Source: Mongoliimonas terrestris (lineage in GTDB: Bacteria > Pseudomonadota > Alphaproteobacteria > Rhizobiales > Pleomorphomonadaceae). Taken from it: a stretch of 64,000 bases of DNA. The stretch spans positions 62,001 through 126,000 of the forward strand of contig NZ_MSIG01000005.1 of NCBI RefSeq assembly GCF_001927285.1. Direction: 5' to 3'. Within the stretch, counting starts at the first letter, position 1. Each line of letters starts with the position of its first letter. The position numbers and the translations under genes were made by a program. Shown here piece after piece: positions 56,784-64,000 of the stretch. The notes beneath the pieces were generated by a model. The model was not told the DNA's origin. It worked only from the letters and a program-made list of their open reading frames with translations, and made no database searches.

Positions 56784-57506
56784 GTGCATCGATCGGGACG
56801 GGGGCAGGGCGCCACAGGCGCCGAGCAGGGCGCCACCACGGGTGCCAAGCGGGGCGCCATGGGCGGCGAACAGAGCGCCACAGGCGCGGATCTGAAGGCG
56901 CGGGCCGGACGGGCGGCGCGGAGTGTGGCGGCGTTCGCGGCGGCGCTCGGCATGTCGGCGTGCGCCTCGCTCGGCGGCGGCGGTCCGGCGCCGGACATCT
57001 ACGACCTCACCGCGCCGTCGGCCTTCGAGGCGGTAGGCGGCGCGCGCACCCAGGCGCAGCTGCTCGTGCCGGTGCCGACCGCCATCAGCGCGCTCGCCAC
57101 CTCGCGCGTGGTGGTGCGGCCGAGCGCGGCGCAGATCGCCTATTTCCCGGCCACCACCTGGAGCGACGAACTGCCTGCGCTCGTGCAGGTCAAGCTGATC
57201 CGGGCCTTCGAGAACGCCGGCAAGGCGCGGGCGGTTGGCCGGCCGGGCGAGAGTCTGGCCATCGATTTCCAGGTGATCGTCGACATCCGCGCCTTCGAGC
57301 TCGACCTTGCGTCCGGCCGCACCGCCTACGTGGCGCTCGGGGTGAAACTCCTCGACGATCGCAGCGGCACCGTCCGCGCCTCCCGCGTGTTCGAGGCCCG
57401 CGTGCCCGCGGCGAGCGACAGCCCCGCCGACGCGATCGCCGCCCTCGACGCCGCCGCCTCGCAGGCCTTCACCGCGATCGTCGCCTGGACGGCATCGACG
57501 CTCTGA
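56784..57506 (+). CDS. ABC-type transport auxiliary lipoprotein (PqiC/ABC_trans_aux family)
   Basis: About 240 residues from GTG 56784, chosen because GAGGAGG (56771-56777) lies seven bases upstream. An unusual N-terminal region with Gly-Ala-Thr repeats precedes a hydrophobic segment and a lipobox-like ALGMSAC near residue 58. The mature domain (DIYDLTAPSAF, LLVPVPTAISALATSRVVV, ATTWSDELPALVQVKLIRAF, FQVIVDIRAFELD) is the ABC_trans_aux fold found as the last gene of MCE operons, anchored in the outer membrane. A later start at 56859 would shorten the odd N-terminus. Confidence 0.87.
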   Translation: MHRSGRGQGATGAEQGATTGAKRGAMGGEQSATGADLKARAGRAARSVAAFAAALGMSACASLGGGGPAPDIYDLTAPSAFEAVGGARTQAQLLVPVPTAISALATSRVVVRPSAAQIAYFPATTWSDELPALVQVKLIRAFENAGKARAVGRPGESLAIDFQVIVDIRAFELDLASGRTAYVALGVKLLDDRSGTVRASRVFEARVPAASDSPADAIAALDAAASQAFTAIVAWTASTL

Positions 57507-57673
57507 GGCCCTCTCGAGCCGGTTGAACCATCCGGTCGCCGGAAAAAGTGCTCCAGCCGTCTTGGATGCGGAGCGACCAAGCGACGACCTGTCGAGCCCT
57601 TCATGTCGGAAAGCGCCCCAGGCGCAACCCCCGACACGACTGCGGCGGTTCGGACCTACCGACCACGGACAGT

Positions 57674-57701
57674 AAAAAGGGCGCCCGGAGGGGCGCCCTT
57701 T
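57674..57701 (-). terminator. Intrinsic terminator of the giant protein gene (bidirectional)
   Basis: Stem AAAGGGCGCC / GGCGCCCTTT, with TTTTT following on the minus strand. It lies 27 bases beyond the giant protein stop and also faces the Mla operon end. Confidence 0.85.
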
Positions 57702-57727
57702 CTGGTTTCGTCGGCGCTGCCGGCGGG

Positions 57728-60700
57728 TCAGCCGAGCTTGCCGCTCGCGTGGGCCAGCATGGTGTAGACCTTGCCGGTGTCGCTGTTCAGGTAGGTCTGG
57801 GCGAGAGCGCCTTCCGGGTCCTTGCGGGCAGCGTCGTCGTAGAGCGAGCGGAAGTGGTCGATGTAGCGGTCGACCGCCACGCGGAAGTCCGCGTCCCGCT
57901 GGTACTTGCGGCGGATCTCGTCGAAGGTCTGCTGGCCCTGCAGGTTGTAGAGCCTGCGGGTGAAGACGTTCGTCTCGCCGCGCCGGTAGCGGTTCCAGAG
58001 GTCCACGAAGGCGTCGTGGTCGATCGCCCGGGCGATGTCGACGGAGAGCGAGTTGAGGCTCTCGATCATGTGCCCCGGCGTCCGGCCGGCGTCGCCGGTG
58101 CGGTTCGCCTCGGCGGGACGGCTTTCCGCCGACCGCGGCGTGGCGGGACGCTCGTCGTCCTGCACGCGCCGGAGGAGGTCGGAGATCCAGCCCCGCTCGC
58201 GGGATTGCTCGCCGCCCGGCGCCGGCTCGGCCCGGCGCGGTTCCTCATAGACGCGCGTCGGCCGTTCCGGCTGGGCCGGACGCTCAGGCTGGGCCGGCCG
58301 TTCCGCCGCCGGACGCTCGGTCGGAGCGGGCTCGGCCGGACGGACCGGCTCCGCCGCCCGCGGCTCGGGCGCGCGGGGCTCGGGTGCCCGCGGCTCAGGC
58401 GCCCGCTGCTCCGGCGCCGGACGCTCGATCCGCGCCGGGGCAGGGCGCTCGACCGGGGCCGGACGCTCCGGCGCCGGCGCACGGGCCGGGCGGCTCTCCA
58501 GCAGCGCGGCACCGCCGCGTCCGCCGATCGACGCCTGACGGGCGACGATGTCGTTGAGCTCGCCGAGCGCCTTGATCTGCTCGCTCACCACGCGCCGCAT
58601 GGCGTTGGTGTGCTGGGCGGTCTCCTGCGGCAGGTCGAGCACGCCGCGGGAGATGTCCTGGCGGATCTGCTCCAGCTCGCGGGCCACCACCCGGGTCGCC
58701 TTGCGCATCTCCTCGGCCGCCTCGGCGAAGCGGTCCACCGCGCCGCCGATCGACCCGTTGATCTCGCCGACCAGCTGCTCGCGCAGCGACCGCACCAGAT
58801 CCTGGGTCTTCTGGCCTTCCAGTTCGGCCGTATGGCCGAGCGACTGGATCTGCTCGGCCACGCTGGTGGTGGCCGCCTCGGCGCTGCGGGTGAGCATCAT
58901 GCCCACCTCGCGGAGCCGCTTCTCGGACGCCGCCAGGGTGCCCTGCATCAGGCTGGCGAAGCCCGCCGCGGAGCGTTCGATGGCGCCGTTCCGCTCGGCG
59001 ATCTCCTCCACGAGCCGCGACATGACCGCGGCGCGCTCCTCCACCGTGCCCTCGAAGGTGCGGCTGGACTGCTCCAGCTGGTCGGTGGCGGTCTGCAGCG
59101 CCCGGGCCTGCTCGGAAAAGCGGGTGGTCACACCCGTGATCTCGCCGAGCACCCGCTCCGAGAGGGTGTCGAGGGTCGACACGGTCTCGGCGATGTCCCG
59201 GGCCGAGGCCGCCGTATCGGCGGTCACCCGGTCGATGGTGACGCGCAGGTCCTCGGTCTGCTGGCCGAGGCCGAACTCGATGCGGTTGAGGTTGTGGGCT
59301 GTCTGGTCGAGCAGCGTCTTCAGCCGCTCGTTGGCCTCGCCCAGTTCGCCCACCACCACCGCGACCTCGGTCTTGATCTGGTCGCTGGTGCCGTCGAGCG
59401 CGTCGACGATCAGGCGGCCCTGGCTGTCCAGGCTCGCCAGCATGGTCCGGGAGGCTTCGGTGAGCGCCCGCGTGGCTTCTTCGCCGGTGGCGGCGATCGA
59501 CTGGCCGATCGCCGCGCCATCGTCCGACAGCGCCCGCAGCACCGCCTCGGCGGCCGAGCGGACCCGCCCGGCGATCTCCGCGCCGCGCCCGTCGAGGGTG
59601 GCGGTCAGGCGGCTGGTGCCGTCGGTGAAGCTCCCCGCGATGGCGTCGGTCTGGCCATCGAGGAGACCGGCAAGCTCCACCATCCGGTCGCGCAGCACGC
59701 CGGCGAGCCGCTCGGTCCGCTCGTCGAGGCCGGAAGCCACCTCGTCGACCCGGCCGATGAGCACACGGTCGATCGCCTCGGTGATCTCCGCCAGCCGGCC
59801 CGCCGCGTTGGCGACGGCGGCGGTGAGGGCCGCGCTGGAGCGCTCCGTCTCGCCGGTGAGGCGGGTGGAGATCTCCTGCACGGAGCCCAGCAGGTTGGAA
59901 CGCACGCGGGCGGTCTCGCCCGACAGCCGGTCGGTGACGTCGTCCACCGAGGCGGCCAGGATGTCGCGCGCCCGGCCGCTTTCCTCGCCGATGCGGTCGG
60001 CGAGGCGGTCCAGGGAGCCGGTCAGGATCTCGTGGCTGCGCACGCTCTCCTGGGTGATGCGGCCGGTCATCTCGTCGAGCGAGTTCGCCAGGATGTCCCG
60101 GGCCCGTGCGCTTTCCACCGCCAGGCGCCCGGTGATCTCGTCGAGCGAGCCGGCCACCAGGTCGCGGGCACGGGTGCTCTCGTCGGCGAGGCGCCCGGTC
60201 ATCTCGTCCATCGAGCCCGCAAGAAGGTCGCGCGCCCGGATGCTCTCGTCGGTCAGGCGGCCCGTGACGTCGTCGAGCGAGGTCGCCAGGATGTCCCGGG
60301 CGCGCAGGCTCTCGTCGGCGAGGCGGCCGGTGATGTCGTCGATCGAGCCGGCGAGCAGGTCGCGGGCCCGCAGGCTCTCCTCCGCCAGACGGCCGGTCAC
60401 CTCGTCCACGGACCCGATCAGGATCTCGCGGGCGCGGGTGCTCTCGTCGGTGAGGCGGCCGCTGACCTCGTCCACCGAGCCGATCAGCAGCGTGCGGGCG
60501 CGGGTGCTCTCGTCCGCAAGGCGGCCGGTCGCTTCGCCGACCGAGCCGACCAGGAGGTCCCGGGCGCGGGTGCTTTCGTCCGCGAGGCGGCCGGTGACCT
60601 CGTCCATCGAGCCGACCAGGATGTCGCGGGCGCGGGTGCTCTCACCCGACAGGCGACCTGTGACCTCATCGATCGAGCCGACCAGGAGATCCCGCGCGCG

Positions 60701-63700
60701 GGTGCTTTCGTCCGCAAGGCGGCCGGTGACCTCGTCCATGGACCCGACCAGGATGTCGCGGGCGCGGGTGCTTTCGTCGGCGAGGCGGCCGGTGATCTCG
60801 TCCATGGAGCCGGCGAGGAGGTCGCGGGCGCGGCCGCTCTCCACGCCGATCCGGCCGGCGACCTCGTCGAGGGACCCGACCAGAAGATCGCGGGCGCGTT
60901 CCGCCTCGCTGCCGATGCGCAGCGCCACGTCGCCGAGCGAGCCGGTGACGATGTCGCGGGCGCGTTCCGTCTCGGAGACGACGCGGGTGGCGGCGGTTTC
61001 CACCGAACCCACCATCTCCAGGCGGGCGCGGTTGGATTCCCGCTCCAGCACCTGGGCGGCCTCGATCATGGCGCGGGCGAGGGCCTCGCGGGCGGTCTCG
61101 GTCTCGCTGGTGATGGCGCCGACGATGGCCTCCAGGCGCTCGCCGAGGTTCTGCTGCAGGGCGGCCGTGCGGTTGTCCAGCGTCTCGGCGACCTCGAACA
61201 CCTTGGAGCCGAGCGACACGTTGATCTCGGTGACCTTGTCGGCCAGCGTCTCGGTGAACTCCTCGGTGCGGTTCTCCAGCGCCTTGGTGATGGAGGTGAG
61301 CCGGCCCTCGATGGCGTCCACCATGTCGGTCTGGCCGGCGTTGAAGGTCTGCGCCAGCTCGCGGGTGCGGGCGGCCAGCGTCTCGGTGATCTGACGGGCG
61401 CGGGCGTCGAGCGCCTGGTCGATGCGCAGCGTCCGCTCGTCGAGGGTCGAGGCGACCGCCTCGGTCTTGGCCGCCACGTTGCTGGTGGCGGTCTCCAGGC
61501 GGCTGCCGATCTGGCTGTCGAACATCTCCAGCTGCGCGGCGAGCGCGGAGGCAAGGCCGCCGGTGCGCTTGTCGAGTTCGCCGATGATGGAGCCGGTGCG
61601 GCTTTCCACCGCCTGCACGAAGGCGTCGGCGCGGCCGTCGATGGTGCCGGCGATGGTCTCCGTGCGGCTGTCGAGGGCCCCGACCAGGGCGGCGAGCCGC
61701 TCGTCGAAGAGGCTCGCGATCCGCTCGGAGCGGCCGTTGAGGGTGTTGTCGATGACCTCCGAGCTCGCCGCGACGGCGGCCTGGATGGCGGCGGTGCGGG
61801 CCGCGAGCGCTTCCTCGAAGGCCCGGACGCGCTCGGCGAGCGAGCCGTCCAGCGCCTCGGTGCGGCTGACGAGGCTGTCGACCAGCGACGCCGCGCGGCC
61901 GTTGACGATCTCGTCCAGCGTCTTCAGGCGATGCTCGAACGTGGTCGACAGGCTGTCCGCGTTGGTGTCGAGGAGATCCGCGATGCGGCTGCCCGCCATC
62001 GCGATGTTCTCCTGCAGGCGGTCGCCGCGGGTGTTGATCGCGGTGGCGATCTCCGCCCCGATCGACGACAGGCGCTCCGCCAGCCCATTCTTGGAGGTGT
62101 CGAGGACGCCCTCCACCGACTGGGTGACCTGATCCACCAGGGTGCGGATGGCGTTGGCGCGCTCGTCGAGGAGACGGGCGATCTCCAGGCTCGAGGTGTC
62201 GAGCCGGGTCGTGATCTCCGTCGCGTCCGACACGGTGCGGGCGAGCGTCTCGCGGGCGTGCTCGGTCTCGGTGACGAGCGTGGTGGTGATCTCGCCGAGG
62301 CGGCTCGTCAGGTTCTCCTGCAGCGCGGCGGCGCGGCTGTCGAGGGTCTCGGCCACCTCGAACACCTTGGCGCCGAGGGCGAGGTTGATCTCGCCGATCT
62401 TGCCGGCCAGTTGCTCGGTGAAGGCTTCCGTCCGGTCGTTGAGCGAACCGGTGACCGCGTCCAGGCGGCCCTCCAGCGCCGTCACCATCTCGGACTGGCC
62501 GGTGGAGAAGGTCTGGGCGAGGTCGCGGGTGCGGGCGAGCAGCGTCTCGCTGATCTGGCGGGCGCGGTTGTCGAGCGTCCGGTCGAGGTCCGAGGTGCGG
62601 CCGACCAGAGTGTCGAGGAGAGTGACGGCGCGGCCCGAGACGATCTCGTCCAGCGCCTTGATGCGCTCCTCGAAGGTCGCCGACAGGGTTTCCGTGCGGT
62701 CGTCGAGCACGTCGGTGATGCGGTTGCCCGCCACCGTGACGGTCTCGGCCAGCGCGTCGCTGCGGGCGCTGATCGTGCGGGCGATCTCCGCGCCGACGAC
62801 GGCGAGGCGTTCGGAGAACTGCTCGCCGGAGCCGCTCAGCAGCGTCTCCGCCGACTGCGCCGCCTGGTCGATCAGGCCGCGCATGGCGTGGGTGCGGTCG
62901 TCGAGGACGCGGGCGACTTCGCTGCTGGTCTCGGCGATCCGGTCGGCGAGGGCGCTGCCGTTGACCGTGATGGCCGTGCGCATGTCCTCGCCGGTGAGCG
63001 ACAGGCGGTTGACGAGTTCGGTGCCGCGCGCGGCGATCTCGCCGGTGATGCGGCCGCCGGTCTCGTCCAGCCGGTCGGTGATCTCGCCGCCGCGGATGGC
63101 GAGGTCGACGATGACGCTCTCGCCGGTGGTGCGTAGCGTGCTGTTGATCTCGTCCATGCGGGCGGCGATCGTCTCGGAGAGCTCCGCGCCCGACCGGTTG
63201 ACGGCCTCGCTGATCTCCACGGCCCTTGCGGCGAACTCGTCCGCGAAGCCGCGACCGGTGCGCTGCAGGGTGTCGGTCGCCTCGGCGCCGCGGATCTCGA
63301 TGGTGGAGCCGATCTCCGCCGCGGTGCGGACGAGGGTGTCCTCCAGCGAGCGGGTGTGCTGGTCGAGCGTGCCGGCAAGATCCGCCGAGCGGGTCTCCAG
63401 CGCGCGCGCCAGGTTGTCGGTCCGCTCCTCGATGGTGCGGGCGAGAATGCCGGTGCGGTCCTCCAGCGTCACCGCCATGTGGTCGGTGCGCTCGGCGATG
63501 GTGTCGGCGAGAACGCCGGTGCGCTCGCCGATCGTGTCGGCCAGGACGGTCGTCCGCTCGGCGATGGTGGTCTCCAGCGCGTGGGTGCGCTCGCCGATGG
63601 TGTCGGCAAGGGCCGCCGTACGGGCCGCGATCGTGTCGGTGAGCGTCGCCGTGCGGGCGTCGAGCGTGCTCGCCAGGGCGTCGGTCCGATCGGTGAGCGC

Positions 63701-64000
63701 GGAGGCGAGCACCAGGGTGCGCTCCGCCAGCGTGTCCGCCAGGGCGCCGGTGCGCTCGCCGAGGGCCGCCGACAGCACGTCGGTGCGCTCCGCGATCGTC
63801 TCGGCGAGAACCGCGGTGCGCTCCCCGATCGTCTCTGACAGGTGGCTGGTCTGAGCCTCGATGGCGCCTGAAAGCGCGGTCGACCGCTCCTCCAGCGCGC
63901 CCGACAGCGCCAGGGTGCTGGACTGCAGCGCGTCGGTGAGGGCCGCGGTGCGGTCCTCCAGGGCGATGGAGAGCGTGCCGGTGCGGGTCTCCAGCGTGTT
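57728..64000 (-). CDS. Giant coiled-coil protein, GPR/RgsE-like (growth pole ring family), N-terminus beyond the window
   Basis: 2090 residues visible with the frame open at position 64000, so the start lies outside. Visible layout from the N-terminal side: about twenty 11-residue repeats of the type LADTIGERTAA; mixed helical modules, two of them duplicated; eighteen exact-length 22-residue repeats of the type STRARDLLVGSMDEVTGRLA; another helical region; a Pro/Glu/Arg-rich linker (PAPERPAPVERP and similar); and a C-terminal globular segment of about 130 residues (LSVDIARAIDHDAFVDLWNR, GQQTFDEIRRKYQRD). These 11/22-mer patterns are apolipoprotein A1/A4/E-like. The size and layout match the Agrobacterium GPR (about 2100 residues) that forms a ring at the growing pole; S. 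meliloti calls it RgsE. Function here is inferred from that. Confidence 0.8.
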   Translation of the reverse strand, partial: NTLETRTGTLSIALEDRTAALTDALQSSTLALSGALEERSTALSGAIEAQTSHLSETIGERTAVLAETIAERTDVLSAALGERTGALADTLAERTLVLASALTDRTDALASTLDARTATLTDTIAARTAALADTIGERTHALETTIAERTTVLADTIGERTGVLADTIAERTDHMAVTLEDRTGILARTIEERTDNLARALETRSADLAGTLDQHTRSLEDTLVRTAAEIGSTIEIRGAEATDTLQRTGRGFADEFAARAVEISEAVNRSGAELSETIAARMDEINSTLRTTGESVIVDLAIRGGEITDRLDETGGRITGEIAARGTELVNRLSLTGEDMRTAITVNGSALADRIAETSSEVARVLDDRTHAMRGLIDQAAQSAETLLSGSGEQFSERLAVVGAEIARTISARSDALAETVTVAGNRITDVLDDRTETLSATFEERIKALDEIVSGRAVTLLDTLVGRTSDLDRTLDNRARQISETLLARTRDLAQTFSTGQSEMVTALEGRLDAVTGSLNDRTEAFTEQLAGKIGEINLALGAKVFEVAETLDSRAAALQENLTSRLGEITTTLVTETEHARETLARTVSDATEITTRLDTSSLEIARLLDERANAIRTLVDQVTQSVEGVLDTSKNGLAERLSSIGAEIATAINTRGDRLQENIAMAGSRIADLLDTNADSLSTTFEHRLKTLDEIVNGRAASLVDSLVSRTEALDGSLAERVRAFEEALAARTAAIQAAVAASSEVIDNTLNGRSERIASLFDERLAALVGALDSRTETIAGTIDGRADAFVQAVESRTGSIIGELDKRTGGLASALAAQLEMFDSQIGSRLETATSNVAAKTEAVASTLDERTLRIDQALDARARQITETLAARTRELAQTFNAGQTDMVDAIEGRLTSITKALENRTEEFTETLADKVTEINVSLGSKVFEVAETLDNRTAALQQNLGERLEAIVGAITSETETAREALARAMIEAAQVLERESNRARLEMVGSVETAATRVVSETERARDIVTGSLGDVALRIGSEAERARDLLVGSLDEVAGRIGVESGRARDLLAGSMDEITGRLADESTRARDILVGSMDEVTGRLADESTRARDLLVGSIDEVTGRLSGESTRARDILVGSMDEVTGRLADESTRARDLLVGSVGEATGRLADESTRARTLLIGSVDEVSGRLTDESTRAREILIGSVDEVTGRLAEESLRARDLLAGSIDDITGRLADESLRARDILATSLDDVTGRLTDESIRARDLLAGSMDEMTGRLADESTRARDLVAGSLDEITGRLAVESARARDILANSLDEMTGRITQESVRSHEILTGSLDRLADRIGEESGRARDILAASVDDVTDRLSGETARVRSNLLGSVQEISTRLTGETERSSAALTAAVANAAGRLAEITEAIDRVLIGRVDEVASGLDERTERLAGVLRDRMVELAGLLDGQTDAIAGSFTDGTSRLTATLDGRGAEIAGRVRSAAEAVLRALSDDGAAIGQSIAATGEEATRALTEASRTMLASLDSQGRLIVDALDGTSDQIKTEVAVVVGELGEANERLKTLLDQTAHNLNRIEFGLGQQTEDLRVTIDRVTADTAASARDIAETVSTLDTLSERVLGEITGVTTRFSEQARALQTATDQLEQSSRTFEGTVEERAAVMSRLVEEIAERNGAIERSAAGFASLMQGTLAASEKRLREVGMMLTRSAEAATTSVAEQIQSLGHTAELEGQKTQDLVRSLREQLVGEINGSIGGAVDRFAEAAEEMRKATRVVARELEQIRQDISRGVLDLPQETAQHTNAMRRVVSEQIKALGELNDIVARQASIGGRGGAALLESRPARAPAPERPAPVERPAPARIERPAPEQRAPEPRAPEPRAPEPRAAEPVRPAEPAPTERPAAERPAQPERPAQPERPTRVYEEPRRAEPAPGGEQSRERGWISDLLRRVQDDERPATPRSAESRPAEANRTGDAGRTPGHMIESLNSLSVDIARAIDHDAFVDLWNRYRRGETNVFTRRLYNLQGQQTFDEIRRKYQRDADFRVAVDRYIDHFRSLYDDAARKDPEGALAQTYLNSDTGKVYTMLAHASGKLG
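59849..61036 (-). repeat. Eighteen tandem 66-bp (22-residue) coding repeats
   Basis: 1188 bases, exactly 18 x 66, inside the giant gene. Consensus protein unit S-T-R-A-R-D-L-L-V-G-S-x-D-E-V-T-G-R-L-A-D-E. Units 3 to 6 are most alike and the ends most divergent, a gradient typical of repeat arrays that grow by internal duplication. Confidence 0.9.
63335..64000 (-). repeat. At least twenty tandem 33-bp (11-residue) coding repeats
   Basis: Unit of the type I-x-E-R-T-x-x-L-A-D-T, repeated without gaps for about 220 residues and running off the window edge. An 11-residue (hendecad) period favours a straight right-handed or parallel helical rod rather than a canonical heptad coil. Confidence 0.88.

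Noticed and set aside
59849-61036. CRISPR-like or satellite DNA
   Set aside because: The 66-bp periodicity is in frame with a coding gene and conserved at the protein level, with synonymous differences between units.
57548-63136. Open frame of 1862 codons on the plus strand opposite the giant protein
   Set aside because: It is a mirror of the repeat-rich gene on the minus strand. High GC and a repeated codon pattern keep the frame open. The minus-strand product has conserved C-terminal sequence, a matching terminator and helical repeats; the plus frame has none.

Overview
The window is GC-rich (about 70%) chromosomal DNA of an alphaproteobacterium, almost certainly of the order Hyphomicrobiales (Rhizobiales). 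The evidence is a set of alphaproteobacterial markers: a DUF2842 protein next to COX15 heme A synthase, an ATP12 chaperone, a Rhizobiales-type CheZ, a MlaE with a fused STAS domain, and the C-terminal 2090 residues of a giant GPR/RgsE-like coiled-coil protein, a family of polar-growing Rhizobiales. The two-gene NAD-formate dehydrogenase closely resembles the FDH1 type of Methylobacterium. I cannot name a genus. No rRNA, tRNA, CRISPR array, prophage or intact insertion sequence was seen.

Layout. 1-806: tandem array of ~355-bp units built from two palindromic repeat families. 881-6627: Wzz/ExoP-like protein with a degenerate kinase domain, DUF2842, COX15, CoA-binding protein, M29 aminopeptidase. 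6628-8946: clusters of the same palindromic repeats around a GST and a Uma2-type nuclease. 8947-15346: ilvD, an ABC-F ATPase, a structured 13.1-13.3 kb element with a candidate small ORF, and kup. 15635-23082: small secreted proteins, fluC/crcB, an RluC-type pseudouridine synthase, SRPBCC and YVTN beta-propeller proteins, HAD phosphatase, ATP12 and dienelactone hydrolase. 23353-27824: formate dehydrogenase. 27977-30659: degenerate GGDEF-EAL protein and a DMT exporter. 30958-34907: TPP riboswitch with thiO-thiS-thiG-thiE, a small Lrp-type protein, and thiD. 35249-40445: FadL-type porin, an orphan CoxL-like molybdenum hydroxylase, and a PhyH oxygenase. 40574-47043: Entner-Doudoroff genes on the minus strand (pgi, zwf, pgl, edd) with a BrnT/BrnA toxin-antitoxin module between pgl and edd. 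47299-52926: LpxH-like phosphoesterase with a glycosyltransferase, threonine dehydratase, CheZ and dipeptide epimerase. 53072-57506: a complete Mla/MCE lipid transport operon. 57728-64000 (running off the edge): the giant repeat protein.

How the genes work together. Glucose-6-phosphate is channelled through Zwf, Pgl and Edd. Formate is oxidised to CO2 with reduction of NAD. The thiamine genes make the thiazole and HMP-PP moieties and are controlled by TPP. The Mla operon and LpxH-like enzyme maintain the outer membrane. The giant coiled-coil protein probably organises polar growth.

The least explained parts are non-coding: at least four families of palindromic repeats, one of them a polarised two-hairpin composite present in both orientations and one nested inside another; a 16-bp perfect palindrome with no adjacent regulator; and the 13126-13321 small-ORF/inverted-repeat element.
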